DNA of 64,000 nucleotides from Janthinobacterium sp. UMAB-56 (lineage in GTDB: Bacteria; Pseudomonadota; Gammaproteobacteria; Burkholderiales; Burkholderiaceae_D): the NCBI RefSeq assembly GCF_900095265.1, contig NZ_LT607652.1:1-64000 (forward strand), given 5' to 3'. The notes under the pieces were generated by a model. That model was not told the origin of the DNA. It searched no databases and saw nothing but the letters and a program-made list of their open reading frames with translations. The position numbers and the translations under genes are program-made. Below, piece by piece: positions 18,968-26,632 of this stretch (position 1 is its first letter; every line of letters begins with the position of its first letter).

Positions 18968-19993
18968 ATGACAAACAAGAACCCCACCTTAAGCGACGTC
19001 GCGCGGGCCAGCGGTGTGCACTTTTCCACCGTCTCGCGCGTGATGAACCCGGAAACGCGGCAAATGGTCAGCGCCGAGGTGGCCGCGCGCGTGCTGGCCG
19101 AAGCGGGTCGGCTCGGCTATCGGCCAAACCGCGCCGCCTCCACCCTCGTCACGCGCAAGTCGCGCATCATCGGCGTGGTCTTGCCTGACATTACCAACGC
19201 GGTTTTCCCGCCTATCCTGCTGGGCATCGAGGAAGGCTTGCGCAAGCATGGCTACCTGGCCATCGTCGCCAATGTCGGCGCTGACGAGGAAGAGCAATTG
19301 TTCGTCATCAATCGCCTGCTGGGGCAGCAGGTTGATGGCCTGATCCTGGCCACGGCTCGCCGCGACGATCCCGTCATCAAGATGTGCATCGACCAGAATG
19401 TGCCCGTCGTCACCGTCAACCGCAGTGACGAGACGGGCGTCGCTTCCTGCGTCGTCAGCGACGACGTGGTCGGCATGCGCCTGGCAGTGGACCACTTGCT
19501 GGCCCTGGGCCACCGCCATATCGCGCACATCGCGGGACCGGAAAACCTGTCTACCGGTCACGTGCGCCGCCTCGGTTTCCTGGCCGCCATCCAGGCCAGC
19601 GAACTCGATCCCTCACAAGCCTTCGTGTTTGAAAGCAGTGGTTATTCGCGCGAATGTGGCAAGGCGGCCCTGCTGGCACTGCTGCGCCAGTCCCCGCAGA
19701 CGACGGCCGTGGTGACGGGCAGCGACCTGGTGGCCCTCGGCTGCTACGACGCCATCCGCGAACTGGGCTTGAGCTGCCCCGAAGATATTTCCGTGGTGGG
19801 ACACAACGACATGCCGTACATGGACATGATCCGTCCGCCCCTGACCACTATCCGCATCCGTCACCACGGCATCGGCACGGAAGCGGCCCGGCTGATCCTG
19901 CAAACCATAGCCTCGTCCGATTCCCCGGTGCTCGACGTGCGCCTGAAACCCGAACTGGTGGTGCGCGAATCGACGGCCGCCCCCAGAGGCTGA
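18968..19993 (+). CDS. LacI-family transcriptional regulator
   Basis: 341 residues. The N-terminal helix-turn-helix and hinge are PTLSDVARASGVHFSTVSRVMN followed by GYRPNRAASTLVTRKS. The periplasmic-binding-like effector domain begins IIGVVLPDITNAVFPPILLGIEEGL and ends with DISVVGHNDMPYMDMIRPPLTTIR. The ATG at 18968 is the natural start; the frame stays open far to the left but only as the antisense of the malic enzyme gene. Two operator-like palindromes precede it. It probably represses itself and the divergent malic enzyme; the effector is unknown. Confidence 0.95.
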   Translation: MTNKNPTLSDVARASGVHFSTVSRVMNPETRQMVSAEVAARVLAEAGRLGYRPNRAASTLVTRKSRIIGVVLPDITNAVFPPILLGIEEGLRKHGYLAIVANVGADEEEQLFVINRLLGQQVDGLILATARRDDPVIKMCIDQNVPVVTVNRSDETGVASCVVSDDVVGMRLAVDHLLALGHRHIAHIAGPENLSTGHVRRLGFLAAIQASELDPSQAFVFESSGYSRECGKAALLALLRQSPQTTAVVTGSDLVALGCYDAIRELGLSCPEDISVVGHNDMPYMDMIRPPLTTIRIRHHGIGTEAARLILQTIASSDSPVLDVRLKPELVVRESTAAPRG

Positions 19994-20065
19994 TGCAACG
20001 CCTGGGGCCGCGCCGCTGCAAGGTGGTACACTGGCGCCCCTCAACGTAATTTGCCCGCCATCGCC

Positions 20066-20605
20066 ATGACCAAAACCAACACGCCTTCCCCGAAACGCCG
20101 CGAAGAGGGCGTCGCCAAGCTGACCGTCAATCCCTTCCTCGACGCCGAATTTTACGCGCGCATGCGCGACTACACGGAGCGCGATGCAGCCATCATCAAG
20201 GAATTGAAAGCGATCGCCGAGATCCGTGCCGGCAACAAGCAAGCCGATCCCCGCCTGGCGCCGTCGTTGGCTGCGCTGCGCAGCACCGTCAAAAAGGGCC
20301 TGAGCTTCGGCGACATGCTCGAGCGTATGGCGGCCGGCAAGGAAAAAGGCTTGTGGGAGCCGTGGATGACGACCTTTGGCATCGAAATCCGCGCCGTCAA
20401 TTATGGCGCCGGCCCGCGCAACGCTTGCCTGGTGCTGGACCTGGCCGCCAATGCCCCCGCACACGCGATGTTCGCCAAGGCTGGCATCCAGAACTGGCGC
20501 AGCCTGGCCGCCGACGACTGCTCCGTCGTGCGCTCGGAAAAGGCAACGGAAACCACGCCCTTGAAAGTGTATGCCGTGTTTTACCTGGACCCATTGCCAG
20601 CCTGA
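20066..20605 (+). CDS. Conserved-looking protein of unknown function
   Basis: 179-residue soluble protein starting MTKTNTPSPKRREEGVAKL at an ATG preceded by weak purines; an in-frame start 5 codons up is possible. It has an amphipathic helical first half (YARMRDYTERDAAIIKELKAIAEIRAGNKQ) and an alpha/beta second half ending VYAVFYLDPLPA. I recognise no family. Codon use matches its neighbours, so it is likely a real gene. Its last 25 bases overlap the end of the convergent LysE-type gene, an unusual tail-to-tail overlap. Confidence 0.72.
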   Translation: MTKTNTPSPKRREEGVAKLTVNPFLDAEFYARMRDYTERDAAIIKELKAIAEIRAGNKQADPRLAPSLAALRSTVKKGLSFGDMLERMAAGKEKGLWEPWMTTFGIEIRAVNYGAGPRNACLVLDLAANAPAHAMFAKAGIQNWRSLAADDCSVVRSEKATETTPLKVYAVFYLDPLPA

Positions 20606-21204
20606 ACCAGCAGCACCAGTGCCAGCACGATCAGCATCACGCCCGACAGCCGTTCCAGCGACGGCAGCGCGCGCGCAAAGCGCTGCCGCAGGGCGCTGCT
20701 GCCGATAGCCAGCGCCACCGCCATATCCCACGCCAGCACGGCAAAGACCATCCATGCGCCATACGCCACCATCGCAGCGGGACTCGTCTGCCTGCCGGCC
20801 AGCACGGTGGCCAGGCTGACATAGAACAGCGCATTCTTCGGGTTCAGGATGGCGGAGACAAATCCCATCACGACACCGCCGCGCCAGCGCGCCTTGCCTG
20901 CGGCGGGCTTTGCATCCAGGCTGCTCTTGCCTGCATGGCGCAAGAACAGCCAGCCCAGGTACAGCAGATAGGCGCATCCTGCCAGGCGCACCACCATGAA
21001 TGCCGTACTGCCCGCCTGCAGCACCGATAGTCCCCCAAACGCCGCCGCGATAAACACCGCATTTGCTGCGGTAATGCCCATGCAGGTGCCGGCGGCGCCG
21101 CGCCAGCCGTGGGCCAGCGAAGTGCGCGCGATCAGGAAAAAATCGGGACCGGGCGACAGCAGGGAGAGAAAGTGGGCGGCGGCGATGAAGAAGAAATCGT
21201 GCAT
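20581..21204 (-). CDS. LysE/RhtB family amino-acid exporter
   Basis: 207-residue inner-membrane protein with six hydrophobic segments. The family signature is near the N-terminus: FLSLLSPGPDFFLIARTSLAHGWRGAAGTCMGI, followed by YLLYLGWLFLRHAG and an inner-loop GFVSAILNPKNALFYVSLA. RhtB/LysE proteins export amino acids or related small molecules. A divergent control pair is not present; instead an AraC-type gene lies directly upstream on the same strand, with 79 bases between. The substrate is not predictable. Confidence 0.92.
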   Translation of the reverse strand: MHDFFFIAAAHFLSLLSPGPDFFLIARTSLAHGWRGAAGTCMGITAANAVFIAAAFGGLSVLQAGSTAFMVVRLAGCAYLLYLGWLFLRHAGKSSLDAKPAAGKARWRGGVVMGFVSAILNPKNALFYVSLATVLAGRQTSPAAMVAYGAWMVFAVLAWDMAVALAIGSSALRQRFARALPSLERLSGVMLIVLALVLLVQAGNGSR

Positions 21205-21283
21205 GGAGTTCGGCTCCGGCTATAGGGATGCGCGAGTATGCAGGGGCCGGCGACAGCCTGTATTGAAGAAAATTGCAGGCGCT

Positions 21284-22072
21284 TCAGCTGTCCTGGCGGC
21301 GATAGCGCCCCGGCGTGATGCCCGCATGCGCCTTGAAGACGCGCTGCAGATGGCTCTGGTCGGCAAAGCCCAGCTCATGCGCCAGCTGCGCCAAAGCCGT
21401 CCCTGCCTGCAAGCGGCTGCGCGCGCGGTTGACGCTCAGGTTCAGCTGATAGGCATGCGGCGTCATGCCAGTGGTGGCGCGAAAAGCGCGGATCAATTGA
21501 TAAGGGCTCAGGCCTGCCGCTTCCGCCAGTTGTCGCAGGCTGGCCGAGGGCTGCGCCTGCAGCGTTGCGAGCACGGGCGCCAACTGCTGCGGCACCGGCT
21601 TGCGTTCCGATGGCAGCAGGTCTGCACGGGCGCAGGCGCAGGTGCCCAGGAACGCCAGCAGCGCCGCATCCTTCTCCGCCGCGCCGGCCCTGGAAAACAG
21701 CAGCGCATTCATGGCGCAAAACTGCGCGTACAGCAGCGGGCAGTGCAACACCGCCGCCGTGTCGCCATCGAGCGCCGGCGCGTGTGCTTGCAGCCACCGC
21801 GCATCGAGATGCAGCATCTGGTAGCTCCAGGGGGTGCCAGGGAGGGGATTGCAGGCGTGCACGCAGCCGGCCGGCACCAGCACCAGGCTGCCAATGCCGA
21901 GTGCGACCTTGCCGTCTTTGCTGCCCGTAAAGATGCTGCCGCCCGCATCGACGGCGCCGATGGAAAACGTGGGATGGCTGTGGGGCTTGTAGCACGCCCG
22001 GCTGTGGCAGGCGCGCCGGCTTTCCACGTGGGGCAGAAACGGGTCGCGCCAGAAGGCGGTGGTGCCGGGCAT
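21284..22072 (-). CDS. AraC-family transcriptional regulator
   Basis: 262 residues. The N-terminal cupin-like sensing domain includes the HSHPTFSIGAVDAG stretch, typical of AraC proteins that sense small ligands (AraC_binding). Two C-terminal helix-turn-helix motifs are visible: ASLRQLAEAAGLSPYQLIRAF and TALAQLAHELGFADQSHLQR, the second followed by VFKAHAGITPGRYR. AraC-LysE pairs are common and the AraC protein usually controls the exporter; here both are on the minus strand and may form one transcript. The ligand is unknown. Confidence 0.92.
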   Translation of the reverse strand: MPGTTAFWRDPFLPHVESRRACHSRACYKPHSHPTFSIGAVDAGGSIFTGSKDGKVALGIGSLVLVPAGCVHACNPLPGTPWSYQMLHLDARWLQAHAPALDGDTAAVLHCPLLYAQFCAMNALLFSRAGAAEKDAALLAFLGTCACARADLLPSERKPVPQQLAPVLATLQAQPSASLRQLAEAAGLSPYQLIRAFRATTGMTPHAYQLNLSVNRARSRLQAGTALAQLAHELGFADQSHLQRVFKAHAGITPGRYRRQDS

Positions 22073-22147
22073 GGCTACATCAAAATCACGTCGTATTGCT
22101 TTTTAGTGTCTATTGGCATCTATTGATCAAAATTCTGCCGACCGCTG

Positions 22148-23512
22148 CTAAAAATCAAAATAATAGAAATTTGCTGGCTGCATCGAAGCAACTGCCGAGC
22201 ACCCTAGGCATAACATCAGAAGCACCGGAGCTAAGACAGCCGTCGGCACAAGTGAGGCCATGGAACGAATCTTGTCTACCTGATCAAATGGATGCAGCAG
22301 CAGCACACCTATACCGAGAAGAACAGGTATGGTAGCAGCGGCAGGCCAATTGCCAAAGCTGCCTCGAGAGAAGCTGCCGACGACAACGTCATAGGCCACG
22401 GATATAGAAGGGGATCTAAAAATTACCGTAAGTAAACTCCAGATCAGGAAAGTGCAGAGTATGCAAAGCCACCGCTTCCATCCCGAGGCGGCGGCTGCAA
22501 AACGCCTATAGCCGCTGGCGGTTTCTGCGACCATAACAAGTCCGTGGGCTAGTCCCCAAAGAACAAAAGTCCATGCAGCACCATGCCACAATCCGGAAAC
22601 CCCCATGGTGAAGACGATAGAGAGGTGGCGAGAATACTTGTACAGATAGCCATGCAGCGGCTTGAACACGTAATCGCGCAACCAGAAACTCAGGGTCATG
22701 TGCCAACGCTGCCAAACCTCGCTCATCGAGACCGAGCAATAGGGCGAGTGAAAATTTGCAGGGAATGCGATCCCCAGCATGCCGGCCAGAGCGATTGCCA
22801 TGTCGGAATAGGCACTAAAATCGCAATAGATTTGTATCGTGAAACCGAATATCGCCGCCACGCCCTCCCAGCCAGATAAGGTAGTATGCGCCGCATAAGC
22901 CTGGTCGACAAAAGCCCCGATAGGATCGGCCACCAGCACCTTTTTCAGTATGCCGACCGTAAACAGGGCTAAATTGGGCATGAGATTGGCGCTTGCAATC
23001 CTCATCTGCTGCAGCTGCGGCAGGATGTGGCGCGCACGGAGAATCGGACCTGCGATGAGGTGAGGAAAAAAAGTCAAATACACAGCCGTCGGCCAGAAGC
23101 CGGGCGGCCTCTCCTGAGGCTGGCGTGCCGTATCGACGAGATAACTAATTATGGTGAAAGTAACAAACGAAATGCCGAGCGGCAACGCCCAGCCGAGTTG
23201 CGGAGTCTGGATACCTGAAATGTTCTCAATGGTCTCAAATAAGAAGTCGGCGTACTTGTAAAGTAAAAGCGGAATCAAGGATACGAACACGCAAAGCGCC
23301 AGCTTGCTCCGATCATGCCAAACGAGCCGCAGCATCCACCAGCAGCCAACAATCATCGCGACCAGCAACAGAACAGCGGGCGGATACCACCAAGCGTAAA
23401 AGACCAGGCTAGAGATGGTGACGTAGCTGAGTTGCAAACGCTTGGGACAAAAGGAAAAAATAGTGCAAAAAATCAGGAAAAACAGCAGGAACGAAGGCAG
23501 CTGAAACAACAT
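22148..23512 (-). CDS. MBOAT-family O-acyltransferase (AlgI-like)
   Basis: 454-residue polytopic membrane protein of the MBOAT family, similar in layout to AlgI, DltB and PatA-like polysaccharide acetylases. The second catalytic His is in SGLWHGAAW (His310), and the motif WQRWHMTLSFWLRDYVF carries His271. These enzymes move acyl groups across the membrane onto glycans, usually with a periplasmic SGNH partner. Such a partner lies 6 bases upstream (23519-24475). AT content is higher than in flanking core genes, suggesting transfer. The substrate could be a surface glycan or a small molecule; the sequence does not tell. Confidence 0.9.
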   Translation of the reverse strand: MLFQLPSFLLFFLIFCTIFSFCPKRLQLSYVTISSLVFYAWWYPPAVLLLVAMIVGCWWMLRLVWHDRSKLALCVFVSLIPLLLYKYADFLFETIENISGIQTPQLGWALPLGISFVTFTIISYLVDTARQPQERPPGFWPTAVYLTFFPHLIAGPILRARHILPQLQQMRIASANLMPNLALFTVGILKKVLVADPIGAFVDQAYAAHTTLSGWEGVAAIFGFTIQIYCDFSAYSDMAIALAGMLGIAFPANFHSPYCSVSMSEVWQRWHMTLSFWLRDYVFKPLHGYLYKYSRHLSIVFTMGVSGLWHGAAWTFVLWGLAHGLVMVAETASGYRRFAAAASGWKRWLCILCTFLIWSLLTVIFRSPSISVAYDVVVGSFSRGSFGNWPAAATIPVLLGIGVLLLHPFDQVDKIRSMASLVPTAVLAPVLLMLCLGCSAVASMQPANFYYFDF

Positions 23513-23518
23513 CGACTG

Positions 23519-24475
23519 TTACTCCTGAGCGGGAAGCAAATACGGCCTAAGTACATCCGTCATAATTTGGAATGCCTTTGCGTTAGGGTGGACATCATTA
23601 TTGGCAACCCAGTAGCTTTCGGCAGGTTCTTTCCGAAGAGTTGGCAGTGGATCCAGGAAAATCCAGCCACGCTTTTCACTTTCCGCGCGCATGATATTGG
23701 TTGCAAAGTCGAAATTGTATGGCTGGAAACTGTGTGGCTCCGGAATCATCATTACCAGCACTCGATAGCCATGCTTCGCTTGATCCGCCTTCAGCCGGTC
23801 AAGCGCCGCGTCCATGGCAGCGCGGCCAGCGCCTGTAGCCCACATCTTTTCATAGGCTGCAATCAATCCTGCTTGGCCAGGAGTATTACTCGAAGCAATT
23901 TCGATGAAGGAAACGAGCAGAGCATAGGCTTGGCTGTTACGCACCAGCCATCCGGCCTGGCCAGTATCCTGCACAGCCGGGGCACGTGCAGTAGCCAGCA
24001 CGATGACCGTATCCGGGCGTACTCTGTCAGCGTACCTTAGCCAGTTGGCAACAATCTGCGTCATGTTCATGTTGCCGACACCTGTCGTCATTACCTCGGT
24101 CCCCGAGCCGAGCCGACTAGCGAGTTGACCCCGCAACGTTTCATCCTCAGGAAGGCCCCAACCCATGGCAATAGAGTCCCCAGCAATGACAACCTTATGC
24201 CTGCCGAAAGTTGATAGGTCCGGCTCAGGCCCGCGCATGCCGAGCGAATTAATGGAGACCTCGACCCCTTGCAGCAAAGCAGATGCGCCAGGAATGTGCT
24301 CATGGCCAATGAGAGGGTCGGCACTATTGCGCTTTAGCAGCGTTGCATAACGCCACATCTCGATTAGATAATTCTGCTGCGAGGAGGTTGCCACGCGCAC
24401 CAACCCCTCCACTGCCGCGCAGGCCAGCAGCAGACCAAAAAGCACGAGGCCAGTTCCCGAGAGGAGCCTCTTCAT
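23519..24475 (-). CDS. Membrane-anchored SGNH/GDSL hydrolase-like protein
   Basis: 318 residues. An N-terminal hydrophobic segment (about residues 7-22) serves as signal anchor. The SGNH block I is VVIAGDSIAMGWG with nucleophile Ser101, and block V is NNDVHPNAKAF with Asp294 and His296. Other blocks fit (GVGNMNMTQI for block II/III). Such proteins are periplasmic esterases or acyl-transfer partners of MBOAT proteins. The gene lies between the DUF5989 gene (23 bases upstream) and MBOAT (6 bases downstream), so the three are probably one operon. The ATG at 24475 begins MKRLLSGTG; 18 more codons are open upstream but overlap the DUF5989 gene. Confidence 0.85.
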   Translation of the reverse strand: MKRLLSGTGLVLFGLLLACAAVEGLVRVATSSQQNYLIEMWRYATLLKRNSADPLIGHEHIPGASALLQGVEVSINSLGMRGPEPDLSTFGRHKVVIAGDSIAMGWGLPEDETLRGQLASRLGSGTEVMTTGVGNMNMTQIVANWLRYADRVRPDTVIVLATARAPAVQDTGQAGWLVRNSQAYALLVSFIEIASSNTPGQAGLIAAYEKMWATGAGRAAMDAALDRLKADQAKHGYRVLVMMIPEPHSFQPYNFDFATNIMRAESEKRGWIFLDPLPTLRKEPAESYWVANNDVHPNAKAFQIMTDVLRPYLLPAQE

Positions 24476-24498
24476 GAGAGATTTTCGACTGTTCACGC

Positions 24499-24651
24499 TT
24501 AAAACACCGCGTATACGAATGGCGCCCAAGACGAATTAGCCAACACGACAAAAAGGACAGCGAATAGCAGTATTACCACCAAGAATGGAATTAATATCAA
24601 CCTCGATTTGCTACTAAAAAGGAATCCAAAAAGGTCTTGCAAGAATTTCAC
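24499..24651 (-). CDS. DUF5989-like small membrane protein, GTG start
   Basis: 50-residue protein read from a GTG at 24651: it begins MKFLQDLFGFLFSSKSRL, continues with one membrane helix (LILIPFLVVILLFAVLFVVL) and ends SSWAPFVYAVF. GGAG lies 7 bases before the GTG, a clear ribosome-binding site. The pattern of basic N-terminus, one helix and a final APF-(I/V)-Y-x-x-F matches the small DUF5989 family. From memory, these proteins occur beside SxtJ-type membrane proteins and NodU/CmcH-type carbamoyltransferases, both of which are present 1.6 kb away on the other strand. The function is unknown; an accessory subunit role is a guess. Confidence 0.8.
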   Translation of the reverse strand: MKFLQDLFGFLFSSKSRLILIPFLVVILLFAVLFVVLANSSWAPFVYAVF

Positions 24652-25122
24652 AAAATTACTCCACTATGTAGTCAATCTAAAATGAGAAGGGATGAATTGA
24701 TATTAAATTTATTTGAAATCGCAGGAAATAATCTTTATGTAGACTGGAAATCTGCCATCAGCTCCTGAATTCATAGCAACTATTCTTATCATCCGTTGTC
24801 GATCCTGTCAAATTAAATTAGTCTCGGGACGTATGTGCGTCCATGATGCGCAACAGAGTGCGGCACGAGTCCGCCGCTAAGTACAAGCTTGTGAACTGTA
24901 AGCACCACCTTTAGCGATTGATGCAGCCAGTGGCAAGCGAAGACACACGCCGACACAATCGAATACAGCAATCCTAATCTATCTGAAGATCAAGTCCCTC
25001 GGTCGGCCAGTCTCCGACCAGACCAGGCAATTGTATTATGACGCATGCAACGGTGATCCTCCCAGCAAATGATCGCGTTCAAAGGTGGAAATTTTCAAAC
25101 TCAGATTTTTGAAAGTTCTGCA
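24652..25122. other. AT-rich gap without recognisable gene
   Basis: About 470 bases, clearly richer in A+T than the core chromosome in its first third. It should hold the promoter of the leftward DUF5989-SGNH-MBOAT genes. I see no ORF with coding character, no tRNA and no clear terminator. The right end runs into the IS3 remnant, and an IS end may lie near 25050, but I cannot define it. Confidence 0.5.
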
Positions 25123-25472
25123 TGAAGACCTTCCGTCTTACCGATAGCCCGATCATCGCCATCCTCAAGCAAGTCGAGGATGGCTCGCCAGTGCCTGAAC
25201 TTTGCCGCGAGCACGGTATTATCCATTCCACGTTCTACAAGTCGCCCCCCCCAAGTTCGGCGGCATGGATGCCTCGCTGATGGCCCGCATGAAGGGACTG
25301 GAAGATGAAAATCGGCGCCTGAACAAGATGTGCGCCGAGGAGCGCTTGAAGGCCAAGATCGTTGTGGTGGCCCTGGCAAAAAAGTGATGAAGCCATCTCG
25401 CCAGCGTGAGATGGCGCGTCACTACGTTGAGGCAGGTCGCATGAGCGTCCGGCCCACTTGCCTGGTGGGCTG
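25123..25472 (+). pseudogene. IS3-family transposase remnant (orfA plus start of orfB)
   Basis: OrfA begins at ATG 25123 with MKTFRLTDSPIIAILKQVED and the helix-turn-helix segment GSPVPELCREHGI, then loses frame at a run of C around 25244-25252 (YK followed by PPP instead of the family's WRAKFGG). It continues in another frame as GGMDASLMARMKGLEDENRRL up to ALAKK. A short start of orfB (REMARHYVEAGRMSVRPTCL) follows and ends abruptly near 25472. The DDE catalytic core is absent, so the element is dead. Family: IS3, IS407-like group by its orfA. Confidence 0.85.
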
Positions 25473-25554
25473 TAAGAATTTATGGGTGAAACGGGATCAT
25501 AAAATAATACCGACAGGGATGTTCCATGACCGATGTAATGACCAACAAGAAGCC

Positions 25555-25800
25555 CAGAAAGATACAGTGTCGACCGGGGTATCGAAAACAGCATGCACTG
25601 GGTGCTTGATGTCGCATTCCGCGAGGACGATTGCCGCAACCGGGGTGGCGAAGGGGGCGCAAAATTCCGCCATCTTGCGTCGAATAGCACTCAGTTTATT
25701 AAAAAATGAAAAAACGACCAAGTTCGGCATCGCTATCCAACGCTTAAAAGCCGGTTGGAGTGCCGACTATCCCGCCAAGGTTTTGGGCTTGCCGACCTGA
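25555..25800 (+). pseudogene. ISAs1-like transposase C-terminal remnant
   Basis: Two frames together spell the C-terminal end of an ISAs1-family transposase: ENSMHWVLDVAFREDDCRNR in one frame and, after a frameshift near 25655, AILRRIALSLLKNEKTTKFG and LKAGWSADYPAKVLGL in the next, ending in TGA at 25800. The N-terminal two thirds are missing. It abuts the IS3 remnant, so several insertions and deletions have happened at this spot. Confidence 0.8.
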
Positions 25801-26252
25801 TGCTTCATGCAATTGCTCTGCAAGCTACTATGACTGGCCTTGCGCAATATTAAAAAATATTGGAAGATGTTGTAGCGCATGTGGAAACTGTCAGCCAACC
25901 AGTTTGCCGTCATGTACGGCGAACGCTACACATACGCGAATAACTAAAACCCGGCCCCGCATATCCACAGAATTCCCTACACGTCCGCTGGTTAACCTTT
26001 CAAAATCAGCGAAGTTTGCATCGATAGTGGAATACCCCAATCTGATGCGGTATCACCAACGCTGTCATGACGCAGCAGGCGCAAAGACAGTTGGCACAGT
26101 GCGCCGAGTGCTTCACGCTGCAAGTGCAAGTGCAAGTTTGGCGCAGGCGTTCTAGCCACCTGAAAGGCTCTTAGTGAATCCGGTCTGAATTGCAATGCAT
26201 GCAACTTCAGCCTCCGCCGACTGAGATATGAAAACTGTAAAGAGGAATAAAC
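25801..26252. other. Non-coding or decayed sequence before sxtJ-like gene
   Basis: About 450 bases with short broken frames only (for example WKLSANQFAVMYGERY near 25880-25925), none of which I can assign. It probably contains further mobile-element debris and, at its right end, the promoter of the rightward SxtJ-carbamoyltransferase-SGNH genes. AGAGGA precedes the sxtJ-like GTG at 26253. Confidence 0.5.
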
Positions 26253-26621
26253 GTGAGTAACAGAGTTTTTGGTTTAGTTTGGTGCCTCATCATCGGCTCT
26301 CTCTCTCTCCGGCCTTTGCTGCACGGAGAAACCGTGCATGTGCCGCCAGCGGTTGTTGCAGTGCTGCTCGCACTGATCGCCCTTGCTGCGCCGGGTCTTC
26401 TTGATCGACCAAACAGATTATGGACATATTTTGGAAAAAAATTACATGCAGCAACCAGCAACGTTGCGCTTTTCGTGATTTATTTTTTCTTTCTTACTCC
26501 AGGGGCAGCACTGTTGCGTCTGTGTGGTCGCAGACAGCTAAAACTGCAATTTGATTCAAAGACGCAAACATACTGGACCGAGCGCACTTCGGGCGACACG
26601 AACTTCAACCACCCATATTAA
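26253..26621 (+). CDS. SxtJ-family membrane protein
   Basis: 122 residues from a GTG start with AGAGGA 7 bases upstream. There are two closely spaced N-terminal hydrophobic segments (VFGLVWCLIIGSLSLRPLL and PPAVVAVLLALIALAAPGLL) and a third (NVALFVIYFFFLTPGAALLRL). The C-terminus is polar (KLQFDSKTQTYWTERTSG). This layout matches the small SxtJ family named from the saxitoxin gene cluster, where it accompanies the carbamoyltransferase SxtI. It sits 11 bases before a carbamoyltransferase gene, so the pair is likely co-expressed. The function is not established; a membrane partner of the transferase is the simplest idea. Confidence 0.8.
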   Translation: MSNRVFGLVWCLIIGSLSLRPLLHGETVHVPPAVVAVLLALIALAAPGLLDRPNRLWTYFGKKLHAATSNVALFVIYFFFLTPGAALLRLCGRRQLKLQFDSKTQTYWTERTSGDTNFNHPY

Positions 26622-26632
26622 GCATACATTCA

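Noticed and set aside
22148-24475. Reading MBOAT plus SGNH as the alginate acetylation pair AlgI/AlgJ
   Set aside because: No other alginate gene is nearby and the context is carbamoyltransferase/SxtJ/DUF5989, so a specific alginate role is not supported.
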